Shown: positions 50,517 to 62,441, numbered from the stretch's first letter. The stretch: DNA of 64,000 nucleotides from Gemmobacter sp. (GCF_034676705.1 NZ_JAUCBS010000013.1:2336501-2400500); one strand, 5' to 3'. The notes: generated by a model not told the origin, from the sequence alone. A program made the numbers and translations.

Positions 50517-50954
50517 TCAGCCGCGCACAAGCCCCGCCATGGCCGCCCGCCAGCGATCCGGCAGGGGTTCGGGCCGCCGGCTGGCAGCATTCACATAGAC
50601 ATGCACGAAACTCGCCTCGGCCGTCGCCTGGCCCTCGGCGTTGCGAAACAGCCCCACTTCCCACCGCACCGAGGATCCGCCCAGATGGCCAATGCGCAGG
50701 CCCGCCGTCACATCGTCGGGAAAGCCCATCTCGGAATGATAGCGGCAGCCGCTTTCCACCACGAGGCCGATGCGGTCGCCGCCCTTGAGGTCCAGCAGCC
50801 CCGCGCCGATCAGCCAGCGGTTCACCGCCGTATCGACCAGCCGGTAATGCACGGCATTGTTCATGTGGCCGTAGCGGTCGTTGTCCTCCCACCGGGTGGG
50901 CACGGGCAGGAACACGGCATAGTCGGATCGCATCGCAGGCGGCACGCGGGCCAT
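50517..50954 (-). CDS. Acyl-CoA thioesterase, hot-dog fold (4-hydroxybenzoyl-CoA type)
   Basis: 145 aa. TRWEDNDRYGHMNNAVHYRL contains the active Asp of the 4HBT family, followed by the long helix and ESGCRYHSEMGFPDDV strand. Substrate range cannot be read. Start at MARVPPAMRSDY; MRSDY is an alternative. 111 bases from yajC. Confidence 0.9.
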   Translation of the reverse strand: MARVPPAMRSDYAVFLPVPTRWEDNDRYGHMNNAVHYRLVDTAVNRWLIGAGLLDLKGGDRIGLVVESGCRYHSEMGFPDDVTAGLRIGHLGGSSVRWEVGLFRNAEGQATAEASFVHVYVNAASRRPEPLPDRWRAAMAGLVRG

Positions 50955-51058
50955 GGGGTCTCCTCTCGTCCGGCGCTCCTGCGCGCCGGATCCGATCATC
51001 GGCAGACCGCGCCGCAACACAAGCCCCGGACGGGCGAATTCACCCGGCTGAAACCGCG

Positions 51059-51160
51059 CCCCTTTCGCTTTGACCCAAATATCCTCGGGGGGTGAATGGC
51101 CCGGAACGGGCCAGAGGGGGGTCCGAGGGCCCCCCTGCCCGGCCAGCCAGTGGTGCCAAG
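51059..51160 (+). repeat. Intergenic box-hairpin element, copy E
   Basis: Box CCTTTCGCTTTGACCCAAAT-ATCC.CGGGGG, then TGGCCCG-GAA-CGGGCCA (51097-51113), AGGGGGG/CCCCCCT (51115-51121 with 51130-51136), then GGCCAGCCAG, a tail shared with copies A and F. Reaches to within a few bases of the ribD stop (51164). Confidence 0.8.
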
Positions 51161-51163
51161 GGG

Positions 51164-52258
51164 TCAGGATCGTTCCCAGCTTTGCCAGATGTCGCCGCCC
51201 ACCACCTGCGCCGATGCCAGCCGGAATCGCGGCATCGCGGCCAACGCACCGGGCCCCAGCGCCCCCAGCCCCGCGCGCCCGTCGGCGCCCAGCAGCAGCC
51301 CGGCGCCGAACACCTCCAGCCGGTCCACACAGCCCGCCTGCACCAGGGCGGCGGCGAACTGGCCGCCGCCTTCGCAGAACACCCGGGTCAGCCCCTCGGC
51401 CCCCAGCAGCGCCATCAGCGCCGCCGGATCCAGCCCCGCCGCGGTTTCGGCGCAGTCCAGCAGCCGCGCCCCGCGCGCCGCCCAATAGGCGCGCGCCTCG
51501 GCCGGTGCCTGCGCGCCATGCACCAGCCACAGCGGCCCGGCGGGCACCGACGCCTCCAGCCGCCCGCCGCGCGGCAGATCCAGCCCCGCCGCCGCAATGA
51601 TCCGCACCGGCTGATGCGCCACCCCAAGGTCGCGCACCGTCAGCTCCGGGTCATCGGCCCGCGCCGTGCCGCCGCCGACCAGCACCGCATCATGGGTCGC
51701 GCGCATCAGATGCACGCGCGCCCGTGCCTGCGGCCCCGTGATCCAGCGGCTTTCCCCGCTGGCCGTGGCGATCCGGCCATCGACCGACAGCGCCAGTTTC
51801 AGCGTCAGCATCGGCCGGCCCAGCGTGATCCGCGACAGGAAGCCCTGCTGCAATGCCTGCGCCTCGGCCGCCATCACGCCGACGGTCACGTCAATGCCGG
51901 CCGCCCGCAAAATGGCATGCCCGCCGCCCGAGACGCGCGGGTCGGGATCCTCCAGCGCCGAAACCACCCGCGCCACCCCGGCCGCCACCAGCGCATTGGC
52001 ACAGGGTCCGGTCTTGCCATGATGCGCGCAGGGTTCCAGCGTGACATAGGCCGTGGCCCCCCGCGCCGCCGCGCCGGCCATGGCCAGCGCCTGCGGTTCG
52101 GCATGCGGCCGGCCGCCCGGGGCGGTAAAGCCCCGGCCGACCACACGACCATCCTTGACGATCACGCAGCCGACCGACGGGTTCGGCCACACCCGCCCCA
52201 GCCCCCTGCGCGACAGCGCCAGCGCATGGGCCATGTGGCGCAGGTCATCCGCGCTCAT
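51164..52258 (-). CDS. ribD: Riboflavin biosynthesis bifunctional deaminase/reductase
   Basis: 364 aa. N-terminal deaminase with zinc ligands H52, C77, C86 and catalytic E54 (PHAEPQA, PCAHHGKTGPC); C-terminal NADPH reductase (about 145-364) with KLALSVDGRIATASGESRWI and GGGTARADDPELTVR. Second and third steps of riboflavin synthesis from GTP. Its ATG overlaps the nrdR stop (ATGA); ribE does not follow here. Confidence 0.96.
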   Translation of the reverse strand: MSADDLRHMAHALALSRRGLGRVWPNPSVGCVIVKDGRVVGRGFTAPGGRPHAEPQALAMAGAAARGATAYVTLEPCAHHGKTGPCANALVAAGVARVVSALEDPDPRVSGGGHAILRAAGIDVTVGVMAAEAQALQQGFLSRITLGRPMLTLKLALSVDGRIATASGESRWITGPQARARVHLMRATHDAVLVGGGTARADDPELTVRDLGVAHQPVRIIAAAGLDLPRGGRLEASVPAGPLWLVHGAQAPAEARAYWAARGARLLDCAETAAGLDPAALMALLGAEGLTRVFCEGGGQFAAALVQAGCVDRLEVFGAGLLLGADGRAGLGALGPGALAAMPRFRLASAQVVGGDIWQSWERS

Positions 52259-52722
52259 TCGTCTTCGCGCACCTTGGGGCGAAGCTCGGACACGAAGCGG
52301 TCAAAGTCCCCCGCCTCCTGGAAGTTCTTGTAGACGCTGGCAAAGCGCACATAGGCCACCGTGTCGATCCGGGCGAGGGTTTCCATCACGATCTCGCCGA
52401 TGACCTTCGACGGGATGTCGGTTTCCCCCATCGATTCCAGCCGCCGCACGATGCCGGAAATCATCTGGTCGATCCGCTCGGGTTCGATCGGGCGCTTCTG
52501 CATGGCGATGCGGATCGAGCGTTCCATCTTGGAACGGTCGAAATCCTCGCGCTTGCCAGAGGTCTTGACCACCACCAGATCGCGCAGCTGTACGCGTTCA
52601 TAGGTGGTGAAGCGGCCGCCGCAGGCCGGGCAAAAGCGGCGGCGACGGATGGAGACGTGATCTTCCGCAGGACGGGAATCCTTCACCTGCGTGTCGATAT
52701 TGCCGCAGAACGGGCAACGCAT
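52255..52722 (-). CDS. nrdR: Transcriptional repressor NrdR
   Basis: 155 aa. Zinc ribbon C3, C6, C31, C34 (CPFCG, CPACGGRF) and ATP-cone (about 49-139, VVVKTSGKREDFDRSKMERS). Represses ribonucleotide reductase genes when dATP is high. Pairing with ribD is common in alphaproteobacteria. Confidence 0.96.
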   Translation of the reverse strand: MRCPFCGNIDTQVKDSRPAEDHVSIRRRRFCPACGGRFTTYERVQLRDLVVVKTSGKREDFDRSKMERSIRIAMQKRPIEPERIDQMISGIVRRLESMGETDIPSKVIGEIVMETLARIDTVAYVRFASVYKNFQEAGDFDRFVSELRPKVREDE

Positions 52723-52840
52723 GGGGGTCTTCCTTGTTTTTATTTGCTGCTCTGCCACCGAGGATAGCGCACAATCGCACCCATGCCAGCGCCTGCACGG
52801 GCGACCACCAGATATTGCTGCCCAGTGTGGCGCGCGGGAC

Positions 52841-53572
52841 TCAGCCGGCGACCATTCGCAGGGCGCGGGCGCGGGCGGCGGGAATCGCGCCGATCTCCAG
52901 CCCGGTGAACACATGCAGCGTGTCCAGATCGCCATCGACGACCGCATGGTCGGAAACCCACCCCCCCATCATCAGGTAGGTGCGCAGCAGGGGCGGCATC
53001 GTCAGGGCGGCGCGTTTGGCATCGGGTTCGCGCTGCGCCAGCCGGCGGGCAAAGCGGAACACCTGCGGCGCCTTGACCCGCGGCCACCAGCGGGACGGGG
53101 CCAGATGGCCCGCGCGCAGCTTGGCAAAGGCATCCAGATAGGGGTCGGCGCGGGTGCCCTTGAACGACGAACAGCCGAACAGCATGCCGATGCCTTCGTC
53201 ATCGACATAACGCGTCAGCGCCCCCCAGGCGATGCGCAGGATATCGGGATCGTGCCGGTCGGGGTGCATGCAGAAGCGGCCCATTTCCACCATGGGCTTG
53301 TCGAATGCTTCCAGCGCGGCAAGGTCGTAATACTGCGCGGAATAGCTCCGCCCGATCTCGCAACCGGAATTCAGCGGCAGCAGGCGGAAACAGCACACCA
53401 GCGCGCCGCCCGCCTCCTCGACCAGCACATGGCGGCAGATGGGGTCGAACCCGTCGGCATCCAGTCCCGGCCTGCCGCGAAAACACAGGTGGCGCAAGCC
53501 TTGCGCCGCCGTCACATCGGCCGGTGTTTCGGCGAAACGCGCGGTATAGCGGCCCTTGGTCAGTGTCAGCAT
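52841..53572 (-). CDS. olsB: Ornithine-acyl-ACP N-acyltransferase (OlsB-like)
   Basis: 243 aa, GNAT-related. Full-length pattern of Rhodobacterales OlsB: YTARFAETPADVTAAQGLRHLCF, RSYSAQYYDL, EMGRFCMHPDRHDPDILRIAWGAL, GMLFGCSSFKGT and the C-terminal GGWVSDHAVVD. Makes lyso-ornithine lipid, a phosphate-free membrane lipid. OlsA is not adjacent. Confidence 0.85.
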   Translation of the reverse strand: MLTLTKGRYTARFAETPADVTAAQGLRHLCFRGRPGLDADGFDPICRHVLVEEAGGALVCCFRLLPLNSGCEIGRSYSAQYYDLAALEAFDKPMVEMGRFCMHPDRHDPDILRIAWGALTRYVDDEGIGMLFGCSSFKGTRADPYLDAFAKLRAGHLAPSRWWPRVKAPQVFRFARRLAQREPDAKRAALTMPPLLRTYLMMGGWVSDHAVVDGDLDTLHVFTGLEIGAIPAARARALRMVAG

Positions 53573-53662
53573 CGCAGCCCCCAGCCCTGAACAGCCCCTT
53601 GCCTCGACACAGGATATGCCCATCTTATGGCGGGGATATGACCCCGGGCAAGGAGGCGCGCG

Positions 53663-54055
53663 ATGGACAAGGTGATCAAATCGGATGCCGAATGGCGCGA
53701 ACAGCTGTCGCAGCTGGCCTATGAGGTGACGCGCCACCACGGCACCGAACGCGCCGGCACGCACGAGGATTTTCCCAAGGTGCCCGGCACCTACCGTTGC
53801 GTGTGCTGTGATGCGCCGCTGTTCGATCAGGACACCAAGTTCGAAAGCTACTGCGGCTGGCCATCCTTCACCGCGCCGATGGGCGACGGGCCGGTCGGCT
53901 ATACCGAGGACATGCGCTACAACATGCGCCGGACCGAGGTGCATTGCACCCGCTGCGATGCGCATCTGGGCCATGTGTTCCCCGATGGCCCGCCGCCCAC
54001 CGGCCTGCGCTACTGCATCAACGGGGTCGCCCTGCGGTTCGACCCCGCCGACTGA
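53663..54055 (+). CDS. msrB: Peptide-methionine (R)-S-oxide reductase MsrB
   Basis: 130 aa. Zinc pairs C46/C49 and C95/C98, catalytic C118 in RYCINGVALRF, possible resolving C64 in SYCGWPSF. Repairs oxidised methionine. AAGGAGG before ATG. Precedes the sigma-factor cassette. Confidence 0.96.
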   Translation: MDKVIKSDAEWREQLSQLAYEVTRHHGTERAGTHEDFPKVPGTYRCVCCDAPLFDQDTKFESYCGWPSFTAPMGDGPVGYTEDMRYNMRRTEVHCTRCDAHLGHVFPDGPPPTGLRYCINGVALRFDPAD

Positions 54056-54112
54056 TGCCTTGCGCCACCGCGCAAAGGATGCAACCTGTTCCTGACCGAT
54101 CCCGGAGGGATG

Positions 54113-54667
54113 ATGCCGCCGACCCTTGCCGCCGACGACATCAACGGATTGCTGCTGCGGGTCGCGCTGCGCGACCGGGGCGCCTTTGACCGATTGTATG
54201 CGGCCACTTCGGCGAAACTTTTCGGTGTCTGCCTGCGTGTCTTGAAGAACAGGACAGAGGCGGAAGAGGCCGTGCAGGACGTGTTCGTGAAAATCTGGCT
54301 GCGGGCCGACAGGTTCGCGGTGACGGGGCAAAGCCCGATGTCGTGGCTGATCGCCATTGCGCGGCACCATGCCATCGACCGGCTGCGGGCGCGGCGTGCG
54401 GCGACCGGCACCCTGGACGATGCCGCGATGGAGGTGGCCGACCACGCCCCCGGCCCCGAAGGCCAGGCGCTGATCGCCGCCGAGCGCCGGCAGCTGGCAG
54501 GCTGCATGCAGGAACTGGAGGCGGACCGCGCCGCCGCCGTGCGGTCCGCCTATCTGGATGGCGACAGCTATGCCGATCTGGCCAGCCGCCACGGCGTGCC
54601 GCTGAACACCATGCGCACCTGGCTGCGGCGCAGCCTGATGCGTCTGAAGGAGTGTCTGCAAAGATGA
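54113..54667 (+). CDS. ECF-family sigma factor
   Basis: 184 aa. Sigma-2 region (about 25-95, LYAATSAKLFGVCLRVLKNR, AEEAVQDVFVKIW) and sigma-4 region with YLDGDSYADLASRHGVPLNTMRTWLRRSLMRL. Two ATGs are adjacent; the second (54113) gives a better distance from GGAGG. Coupled by ATGA to an RskA-type anti-sigma gene. It probably answers oxidative or photo-oxidative stress, judging by neighbours. Confidence 0.9.
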   Translation: MPPTLAADDINGLLLRVALRDRGAFDRLYAATSAKLFGVCLRVLKNRTEAEEAVQDVFVKIWLRADRFAVTGQSPMSWLIAIARHHAIDRLRARRAATGTLDDAAMEVADHAPGPEGQALIAAERRQLAGCMQELEADRAAAVRSAYLDGDSYADLASRHGVPLNTMRTWLRRSLMRLKECLQR

Positions 54668-55365
54668 CCGCAGCCGCCCCCGATACCCCCGACGATGGCG
54701 GCGACGACCTGTTTGCCGCCGAATATGTGCTGGGCGCGCTGCCCGCACCCCAGCAGGCCGCCGCCGCCCGGCTGGCCGAATCCGACCCCGCCTTTGCCCG
54801 CCGCGTCGCCGCTTGGGAAGACCGGCTGTTCCCCCTGTCCGAAGGCTATGCGCCGGCCGACCTGCCCCCGGCGGTCAAGGCGGCGCTGGACCGGCGGCTG
54901 TTCGGGGCGCCCCTGCCATCCGCCTGGTGGCAGCGGCTTGGGCTGTGGCGGGCGACCACCGGCCTTGCCACGGCGGCGCTGCTGGTCGTGCTGGCCTTGC
55001 CGGTGCTGACCCCGCCGCCGGCGCAACTGCCGCGCCTTGCCGCCGCGCTGGCGGCCGATGCCAGCGACGTGCGGTATCTGGCGCTGTATGACCCCGACCT
55101 TGCCCGTGTCGGGCTGTCGCGGATTTCCGGCGAACCCGCCGCCGGGCAGGATTTCGAACTGTGGGTGATCCGCGGCACCGATGCGCCGGTGTCGCTGGGC
55201 GTGATCCCGGCCGAAGGACAGGCCTATCTGCCCGTTGCCCCCGATACCGCCGCCCGGCTGGCGGCCGGCGCGCTGCTGGCGATTTCGCTGGAACCCGATG
55301 GCGGATCGCCCACCGGCCAGCCGACCGGCGCGGTGGTGGCGGCCGGCGATCTGCGCGGGCTGTGA
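54664..55365 (+). CDS. Anti-sigma factor, RskA-like
   Basis: 233 aa. Cytoplasmic N-terminal part with EYVLGALPAPQQAAAARLAESDPAFARRVAAWEDRL, the family sigma-binding pattern; one membrane helix at about 98-116; periplasmic C-terminal RskA domain with ELWVIRGTDAPVSLGVIP and LAISLEPDGGSPTGQPTG. No zinc HxxxCxxC is present. Would hold the sigma factor at the membrane until a signal arrives. Confidence 0.88.
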   Translation: MTAAAPDTPDDGGDDLFAAEYVLGALPAPQQAAAARLAESDPAFARRVAAWEDRLFPLSEGYAPADLPPAVKAALDRRLFGAPLPSAWWQRLGLWRATTGLATAALLVVLALPVLTPPPAQLPRLAAALAADASDVRYLALYDPDLARVGLSRISGEPAAGQDFELWVIRGTDAPVSLGVIPAEGQAYLPVAPDTAARLAAGALLAISLEPDGGSPTGQPTGAVVAAGDLRGL

Positions 55366-55482
55366 TCCGGCCCCGCGCGATTTCGCGAAAAAAGATGCCT
55401 CCCGCCTGAAACTTTTGCCGCCCCCCTCTCGTGACTGCTGATGTCCCCCGAAACCGGGGCGGCTGTTACAGGAGGAAACGGT

Positions 55483-56037
55483 ATGACGATTGCCAAGGTG
55501 CTGATGGCGGGCTGCATGGCCCTTGCAGCCACGGGGGCCGCGATGGCCAAGGACAACCCCATGGTCGGCGGCGCCCCCATGTATGCCACAAAGAACATCG
55601 TGGAAAACGCGGTCAACTCCAGTGATCACACCACGCTGGTCGCGGCCGTCAAGGCGGCGGGGCTGGTGGAAACCCTGCAGGGCCCTGGCCCCTTTACCGT
55701 CTTTGCCCCGGTCAACGCGGCCTTTGCCGCCCTGCCGGCCGGCACGGTCGATACCCTGCTGAAGCCCGAAAACAAGGCGATGCTGACCAAGGTGCTGACC
55801 TGCCACGTGGTCGGCGCCACTGCCATGTCCGACATGGTCGCCAAGATGGTGGCCGACGGCGGCGGCAAGCATGTGATCGAAACGCTGGGCGGCTGCAAGC
55901 TGACGGCAAAGGCCATGAACGGAATGATCACCCTGACGGATGAGACGGGCGGCACCGCCACCGTCACCATCGCCGATGTCGTGCAGTCGAACGGCGTCAT
56001 CCATGTGATCGACAAGGTGCTGCTGCCTGCCCAGTGA
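55483..56037 (+). CDS. Secreted fasciclin-domain protein
   Basis: 184 aa. Signal peptide ending near AMA-KD (22), then one FAS1 domain with VAAVKAAGLVETLQGPGPFTVFAPVNAAF and the H2 block SNGVIHVIDKVLLP. GGAGGAAAC before ATG (55483). TGAAACTTTTGCC lies about 75 bases before the start and may be the -35 part of an ECF promoter. Likely a target of the sigma factor just upstream. Confidence 0.9.
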   Translation: MTIAKVLMAGCMALAATGAAMAKDNPMVGGAPMYATKNIVENAVNSSDHTTLVAAVKAAGLVETLQGPGPFTVFAPVNAAFAALPAGTVDTLLKPENKAMLTKVLTCHVVGATAMSDMVAKMVADGGGKHVIETLGGCKLTAKAMNGMITLTDETGGTATVTIADVVQSNGVIHVIDKVLLPAQ

Positions 56038-56140
56038 TCCCCGGCAGGCAGCGCCCGGGCCGCGCGCGGGTGGGCAGAGTGTCCCCTCGGGCCAATCCCC
56101 GCGCGGTCCGAACTGGACAATCCACAGGAAAGGAAACGAC

Positions 56141-56902
56141 ATGAAGACCATCAAGCTGATGACCGCCGCCCTTGTCGCCTCGGCCATCGCGGTGCCTGCC
56201 ATGGCCACCACCGTGGTGGGCGTCAGCGGCGACCGCACGCTGCACTGGCTGGATACCAAAAGCTGGACGGAAACCGGCAAGGTCGATGTCTCGGGCGTGG
56301 AAAGCCCGCTGCTGGGCATCGACGTGCGGCCGGCCGACGGCAAGCTGTATGGCGTGTTCGCCGACGGCACCATCGCCACCATCGACCCGATGAGCGGCAA
56401 GGCCATGAAGGTCAGCACCATGGCCACCAAACTGGCGGCCGGCGTCATGGCGACGGTCGACTTCAACCCCGTTGCCGACCGGCTGCGTGTGATGGGCAGC
56501 GATGGCACCAGCCTGCGAGTGAACGTCGACAGCGGCGAGGTGACCAAGGACGGCAGCCATGCCTATGCCGATGGCAAGGCGCCCAACATCATCGCCGGCG
56601 CCTATACCAATTCCTTCAAGGGCACCGACAAGACGCAGCTGTTCAATATCGACGGTGCGGCCGGCTGGCTGGTGCTGCAAAATCCGCCAAACGATGGTAA
56701 GCTGAACGCCGTCGGTGACATCGGTGTCATGCCGAAAATGGCGGGATTCGACATCCTGTCCGATGGCAAGGGCGGGAATCAGGCCTGGCTGGTCGTGGAT
56801 GGCAGCTTCCATTCGGTCGACCTGGCCAGCGGCAAGACGACCGAGGCCGGCAAGATCGCCGGCGCCATGGTGCGCGACATCGCCATCCTGCCGGCGATGT
56901 AA
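56141..56902 (+). CDS. Secreted DUF4394 protein
   Basis: 253 aa. Signal peptide MKTIKLMTAALVASAIAVPA... with cleavage near AMA-TT; then a beta-propeller-like DUF4394 domain (LLGIDVRPADGKLYGVFADG, VDFNPVADRLRVMGSDG, NGGAYTNS-type IAGAYTNSF). Usual companion of fasciclin and RskA-type anti-sigma genes. Followed by a terminator. Confidence 0.88.
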   Translation: MKTIKLMTAALVASAIAVPAMATTVVGVSGDRTLHWLDTKSWTETGKVDVSGVESPLLGIDVRPADGKLYGVFADGTIATIDPMSGKAMKVSTMATKLAAGVMATVDFNPVADRLRVMGSDGTSLRVNVDSGEVTKDGSHAYADGKAPNIIAGAYTNSFKGTDKTQLFNIDGAAGWLVLQNPPNDGKLNAVGDIGVMPKMAGFDILSDGKGGNQAWLVVDGSFHSVDLASGKTTEAGKIAGAMVRDIAILPAM

Positions 56903-56972
56903 CCCCCGGCGCCGGCCGGTTTCGTGCGAGTGACCGTCGGGGTGCGAGTTCATTGGTGGCGTAAAGGTATCA

Positions 56973-57005
56973 GGGCCCGCCGCGCCCCAGGGGCGGGCCC
57001 GTTTT
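56973..57005 (+). terminator. Intrinsic terminator between convergent genes
   Basis: 9-bp stem GGGCCCGCC/GGCGGGCCC followed by GTTTTA, after the DUF4394 stop; it ends in the stop codon of the convergent ABC ATPase gene. Confidence 0.85.
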
Positions 57006-58095
57006 ACCCCATGTGCCCGGCGGGAAACACAAAGCAGCGGTCGCGCCGGATCATCAGCCACAGCATGGTGCCGGGGCGCGGCAGAAACACGCCCGGCACG
57101 GCGGCGGTCAGGGTGGATCCGTCAAAATCCATGCAGAATTCCACCAGGCTTTCGCGCCCCAGGAACCGCGCCCGCGCCACGCTGCCACGGGCGGGGGTGC
57201 CATCCTGCGGGGTGGGGTTCGGGCCGCGCCCGTTGCGGTCAAAGTCGATCTTGAGGTGTTGCGGCCGGATGACGATATCCACCGCCGCGCCATCGGCATG
57301 GCCCGGCGTCAGGAATTCGCCGAACGGCGTCTGCGTCAGCGCCCCGCGCGAAACGCCACGGATCACATTGATATCGCTGAAGAACGCGGCCGCCGCCTTG
57401 TCCACCGGGGCGTTGTAGATGTTGTAGGGCGCGCCGCGCTGCACGATGCGGCCATCGCGCATCAGCGCGATTTCATCGGCCATGCGCATCGCCTCGTCGG
57501 GTTCATGCGTGACCAGCAGAACGGCGGTGCCCGTGTCTTTCAGCAGATCCAGCGTCGCATCGCGGATGCCGTCGCGCAGCCGGTTGTCCAGCCCCGAAAA
57601 CGGCTCGTCCATCAGCATGACGCGCGGGCGTGGCGCCAAGGCGCGGGCCAGCGCCACCCGCTGCTGTTCGCCCCCCGACAGCTCGTGCGGATACTTGCGG
57701 GCAAAGCCCGGCAGGTTCACCCGTTCCAGCAGCTCGCCCACCCGGGCGGTGCGCTCGGCCGCCGGCAGATGGACCAGACCGAAGCCCACATTGTCGGCCA
57801 CGCTGAGATGCGGGAACAGCGCGAAGTCCTGGAACATCAGCCCGACCGACCGGCGTTCGGGCGGCACCGCCGGCCCGTCGCCACAGACCGCCTGCCCGTC
57901 GATCCGCACCAGACCGGCATCCGGCGCATCCACCCCGGCGATCATGCGCAGCGTGGTCGATTTGCCGCAGCCCGATGGCCCCAGCAGGCAGGTCACCTGC
58001 CCGGCCCCGATCGACAGCGACACATCGTCCACCACGCGGCGGCCGGCGAAATGGCGCACAAGGCCCTGGGCGGTCAGGCGTGGGGGGGCAGGCAC
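57004..58095 (-). CDS. ABC transporter ATP-binding protein, orphan (FbpC/PotA-like)
   Basis: 363 aa. Walker A GPSGCGKST (39-47), Q-loop MFQDFALFPHLSV, signature ELSGGEQQR, Walker B VMLMDEPFSGLDNRLRDGIR, H-loop VTHEPDEAM, and a C-terminal TOBE/OB part. Closest in pattern to Fe3+ (FbpC) importers. No permease or binding protein is adjacent. Start is GTG at 58095 with AAGGAGG upstream. Confidence 0.88.
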   Translation of the reverse strand: MPAPPRLTAQGLVRHFAGRRVVDDVSLSIGAGQVTCLLGPSGCGKSTTLRMIAGVDAPDAGLVRIDGQAVCGDGPAVPPERRSVGLMFQDFALFPHLSVADNVGFGLVHLPAAERTARVGELLERVNLPGFARKYPHELSGGEQQRVALARALAPRPRVMLMDEPFSGLDNRLRDGIRDATLDLLKDTGTAVLLVTHEPDEAMRMADEIALMRDGRIVQRGAPYNIYNAPVDKAAAAFFSDINVIRGVSRGALTQTPFGEFLTPGHADGAAVDIVIRPQHLKIDFDRNGRGPNPTPQDGTPARGSVARARFLGRESLVEFCMDFDGSTLTAAVPGVFLPRPGTMLWLMIRRDRCFVFPAGHMG

Positions 58096-58182
58096 CGGGC
58101 GGGGCCTCCTTATTCCGAGCGAAAGGGACAGGCTTGGCAGGTAACAGCCCCGCGCGCCTGCTGCAAGCCCGGTGGGCGCCGC

Positions 58183-58905
58183 CTAGGGCGCCAGCTGTGC
58201 GGCGGCCAGGATGGGGCCCGGCCCCGCCTCTTGCACGATGACCACCAGCGGAGAGGTGCCCTGAACCGGCGTCTCGAACATCAGGGGCGCCTGCCCGGCC
58301 CATTCGGCCACGGGCGCCCAGTCGGTCACGATGTTGCGATAGGTGATGGTATGGCCCGCATTCTCGCCCCGCTCGATCTCGACCGTCTGTTCGGGGTCGT
58401 AGCGCACCAGCTGCACCACGGCCAGCCTGTCCAGCGGCGGTTCGGCGATGGCCCGGATCACCAGCCGGTCGCCTTCGCGCGTCACGGACAGCGTGACCCG
58501 CGGCGCATCGGCGGCGCGGGTGGCGATGCTGTCGATGATGGCCTGGGGCCGCGTGCCTTCAACCCGGTCCACCCCCCCGACGATCACCTGCGGGGTATAG
58601 ATCATGCGGGCGCCCGCCGCCTTGGCATAGCGTTTCTGGCGCTGGGTAAAGGCGGGCGATCCGAAACTGTCCTTCCAGCCCAGATAATCCCAGTAGTCCA
58701 CATGCAGCGCCAGCGCGATCACGCCGGGTTCGTCGACGATCCGGGCAAAGTATTCATCCGCCGGCGGGCAGGCCACGCAGCCTTGCGAGGTGTAAAGCTC
58801 GACCACGACGGGGGATTGCTGCGCGTGAGCCGCAGGGGCCGCCAGCGCCGCCCATGCCACCAATGCCGCGCCTGCCGTCCTGCCCAGCCATGCCGATGCC
58901 GTCAT
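58183..58905 (-). CDS. DUF1223 secreted thioredoxin-like protein
   Basis: 240 aa. Signal peptide with cleavage near AHA-QQ (28), then VVELYTSQGCVACPPADEYF with CxxC C43/C46, and YTPQVIVGGVDRVEG, the DUF1223 pattern. Probably a periplasmic thiol protein of unknown partner. Divergent from acnA over 239 bases. Confidence 0.9.
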   Translation of the reverse strand: MTASAWLGRTAGAALVAWAALAAPAAHAQQSPVVVELYTSQGCVACPPADEYFARIVDEPGVIALALHVDYWDYLGWKDSFGSPAFTQRQKRYAKAAGARMIYTPQVIVGGVDRVEGTRPQAIIDSIATRAADAPRVTLSVTREGDRLVIRAIAEPPLDRLAVVQLVRYDPEQTVEIERGENAGHTITYRNIVTDWAPVAEWAGQAPLMFETPVQGTSPLVVIVQEAGPGPILAAAQLAP

Positions 58906-59144
58906 GCCCCGATATCCCCTGCCGTGTCCCCTGACCGTCCTTAACCCGCCACATGCCCCGCCGCCAATCAAGGATTTGCGAGAGACCCCGCCCCGGCGCT
59001 TGACTGCACCGCAGCATGGCGCGACGAATGGTGTGCGAAACGGGGTCGGATTTTCGGCATGCAACTGCATACAAAGCCCCTCGACTCCCGCACCTGTCTG
59101 ACAGGGCGGGATCCCAGCACGACCGATCAGCCAGGAGGCCGCAA

Positions 59145-61898
<2,754 letters not shown>

Positions 61899-61918
61899 GC
61901 ATCCGGGTTGATTGCGGA

Positions 61919-61943
61919 AAGGCGCCCCTTGGGGCGCCTTTTT
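61919..61943 (+). terminator. Intrinsic terminator of acnA
   Basis: AAGGCGCCCC-TT-GGGGCGCCTT followed by TTTG, 20 bases after the stop. Confidence 0.9.
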
Positions 61944-61964
61944 GCCTGGGCTGGGCCCGTGGCC

Positions 61965-62318
61965 CTAGACTCCCGCCCACAGCGCCAGCAGCGCCAGCGC
62001 AGCCGGCACCGTCTGCACCATCAGGATCCGCCGGCTGACCGTCATCGCACCGTAAATCCCGGCCACGGCAACGCAGAGCAGGAAGAACACCTGAAACTCC
62101 GCCCCCTCGGCGCCCCGGATCAGGCCCCAGATCAGGCCGGCGGCCAGGAACCCATTATACAGGCCCTGATTGGCCGCCATCACCCTGGTCAGCGCCGCGC
62201 GTTCCGGCGTCAGGCCGAACGCCTTCATGCCGGCGGGCTTGTCCCACAGCACCATTTCCAGCACGACGATATAGATGTGGATGGCCGCCACCACGGCGAC
62301 CAGAACCGATGCCAGCAT
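61965..62318 (-). CDS. DUF1304 small membrane protein
   Basis: 117 aa, four helices. VLVAVVAAIHIYIVVLEMVLW, FGLTPERAALTRVMAANQGLYNGFLAAGLIWG fit DUF1304. Function unknown. Convergent with acnA. Confidence 0.9.
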   Translation of the reverse strand: MLASVLVAVVAAIHIYIVVLEMVLWDKPAGMKAFGLTPERAALTRVMAANQGLYNGFLAAGLIWGLIRGAEGAEFQVFFLLCVAVAGIYGAMTVSRRILMVQTVPAALALLALWAGV

Positions 62319-62441
62319 TCCCGCTCTCCTGCCCGTGGACTGCCGGGCCACGGTGCGCCGGGCGCCGGGCACGATCAAGCCCTTTCGCCCCGGCCGCGCG
62401 GCCGCTAGTCTGGGCGCCGGCCCGTTGCGAAAGGATGCCCG

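Noticed and set aside
54056..54112. TGCAACCTGTTCC before the ECF sigma gene as a -35 element shared with TGAAACTTTTGCC before the fasciclin gene.
   Set aside because: It lies only ~30 bases from the sigma-factor start codon and its ribosome site, so a start of transcription from it would fall inside the gene.
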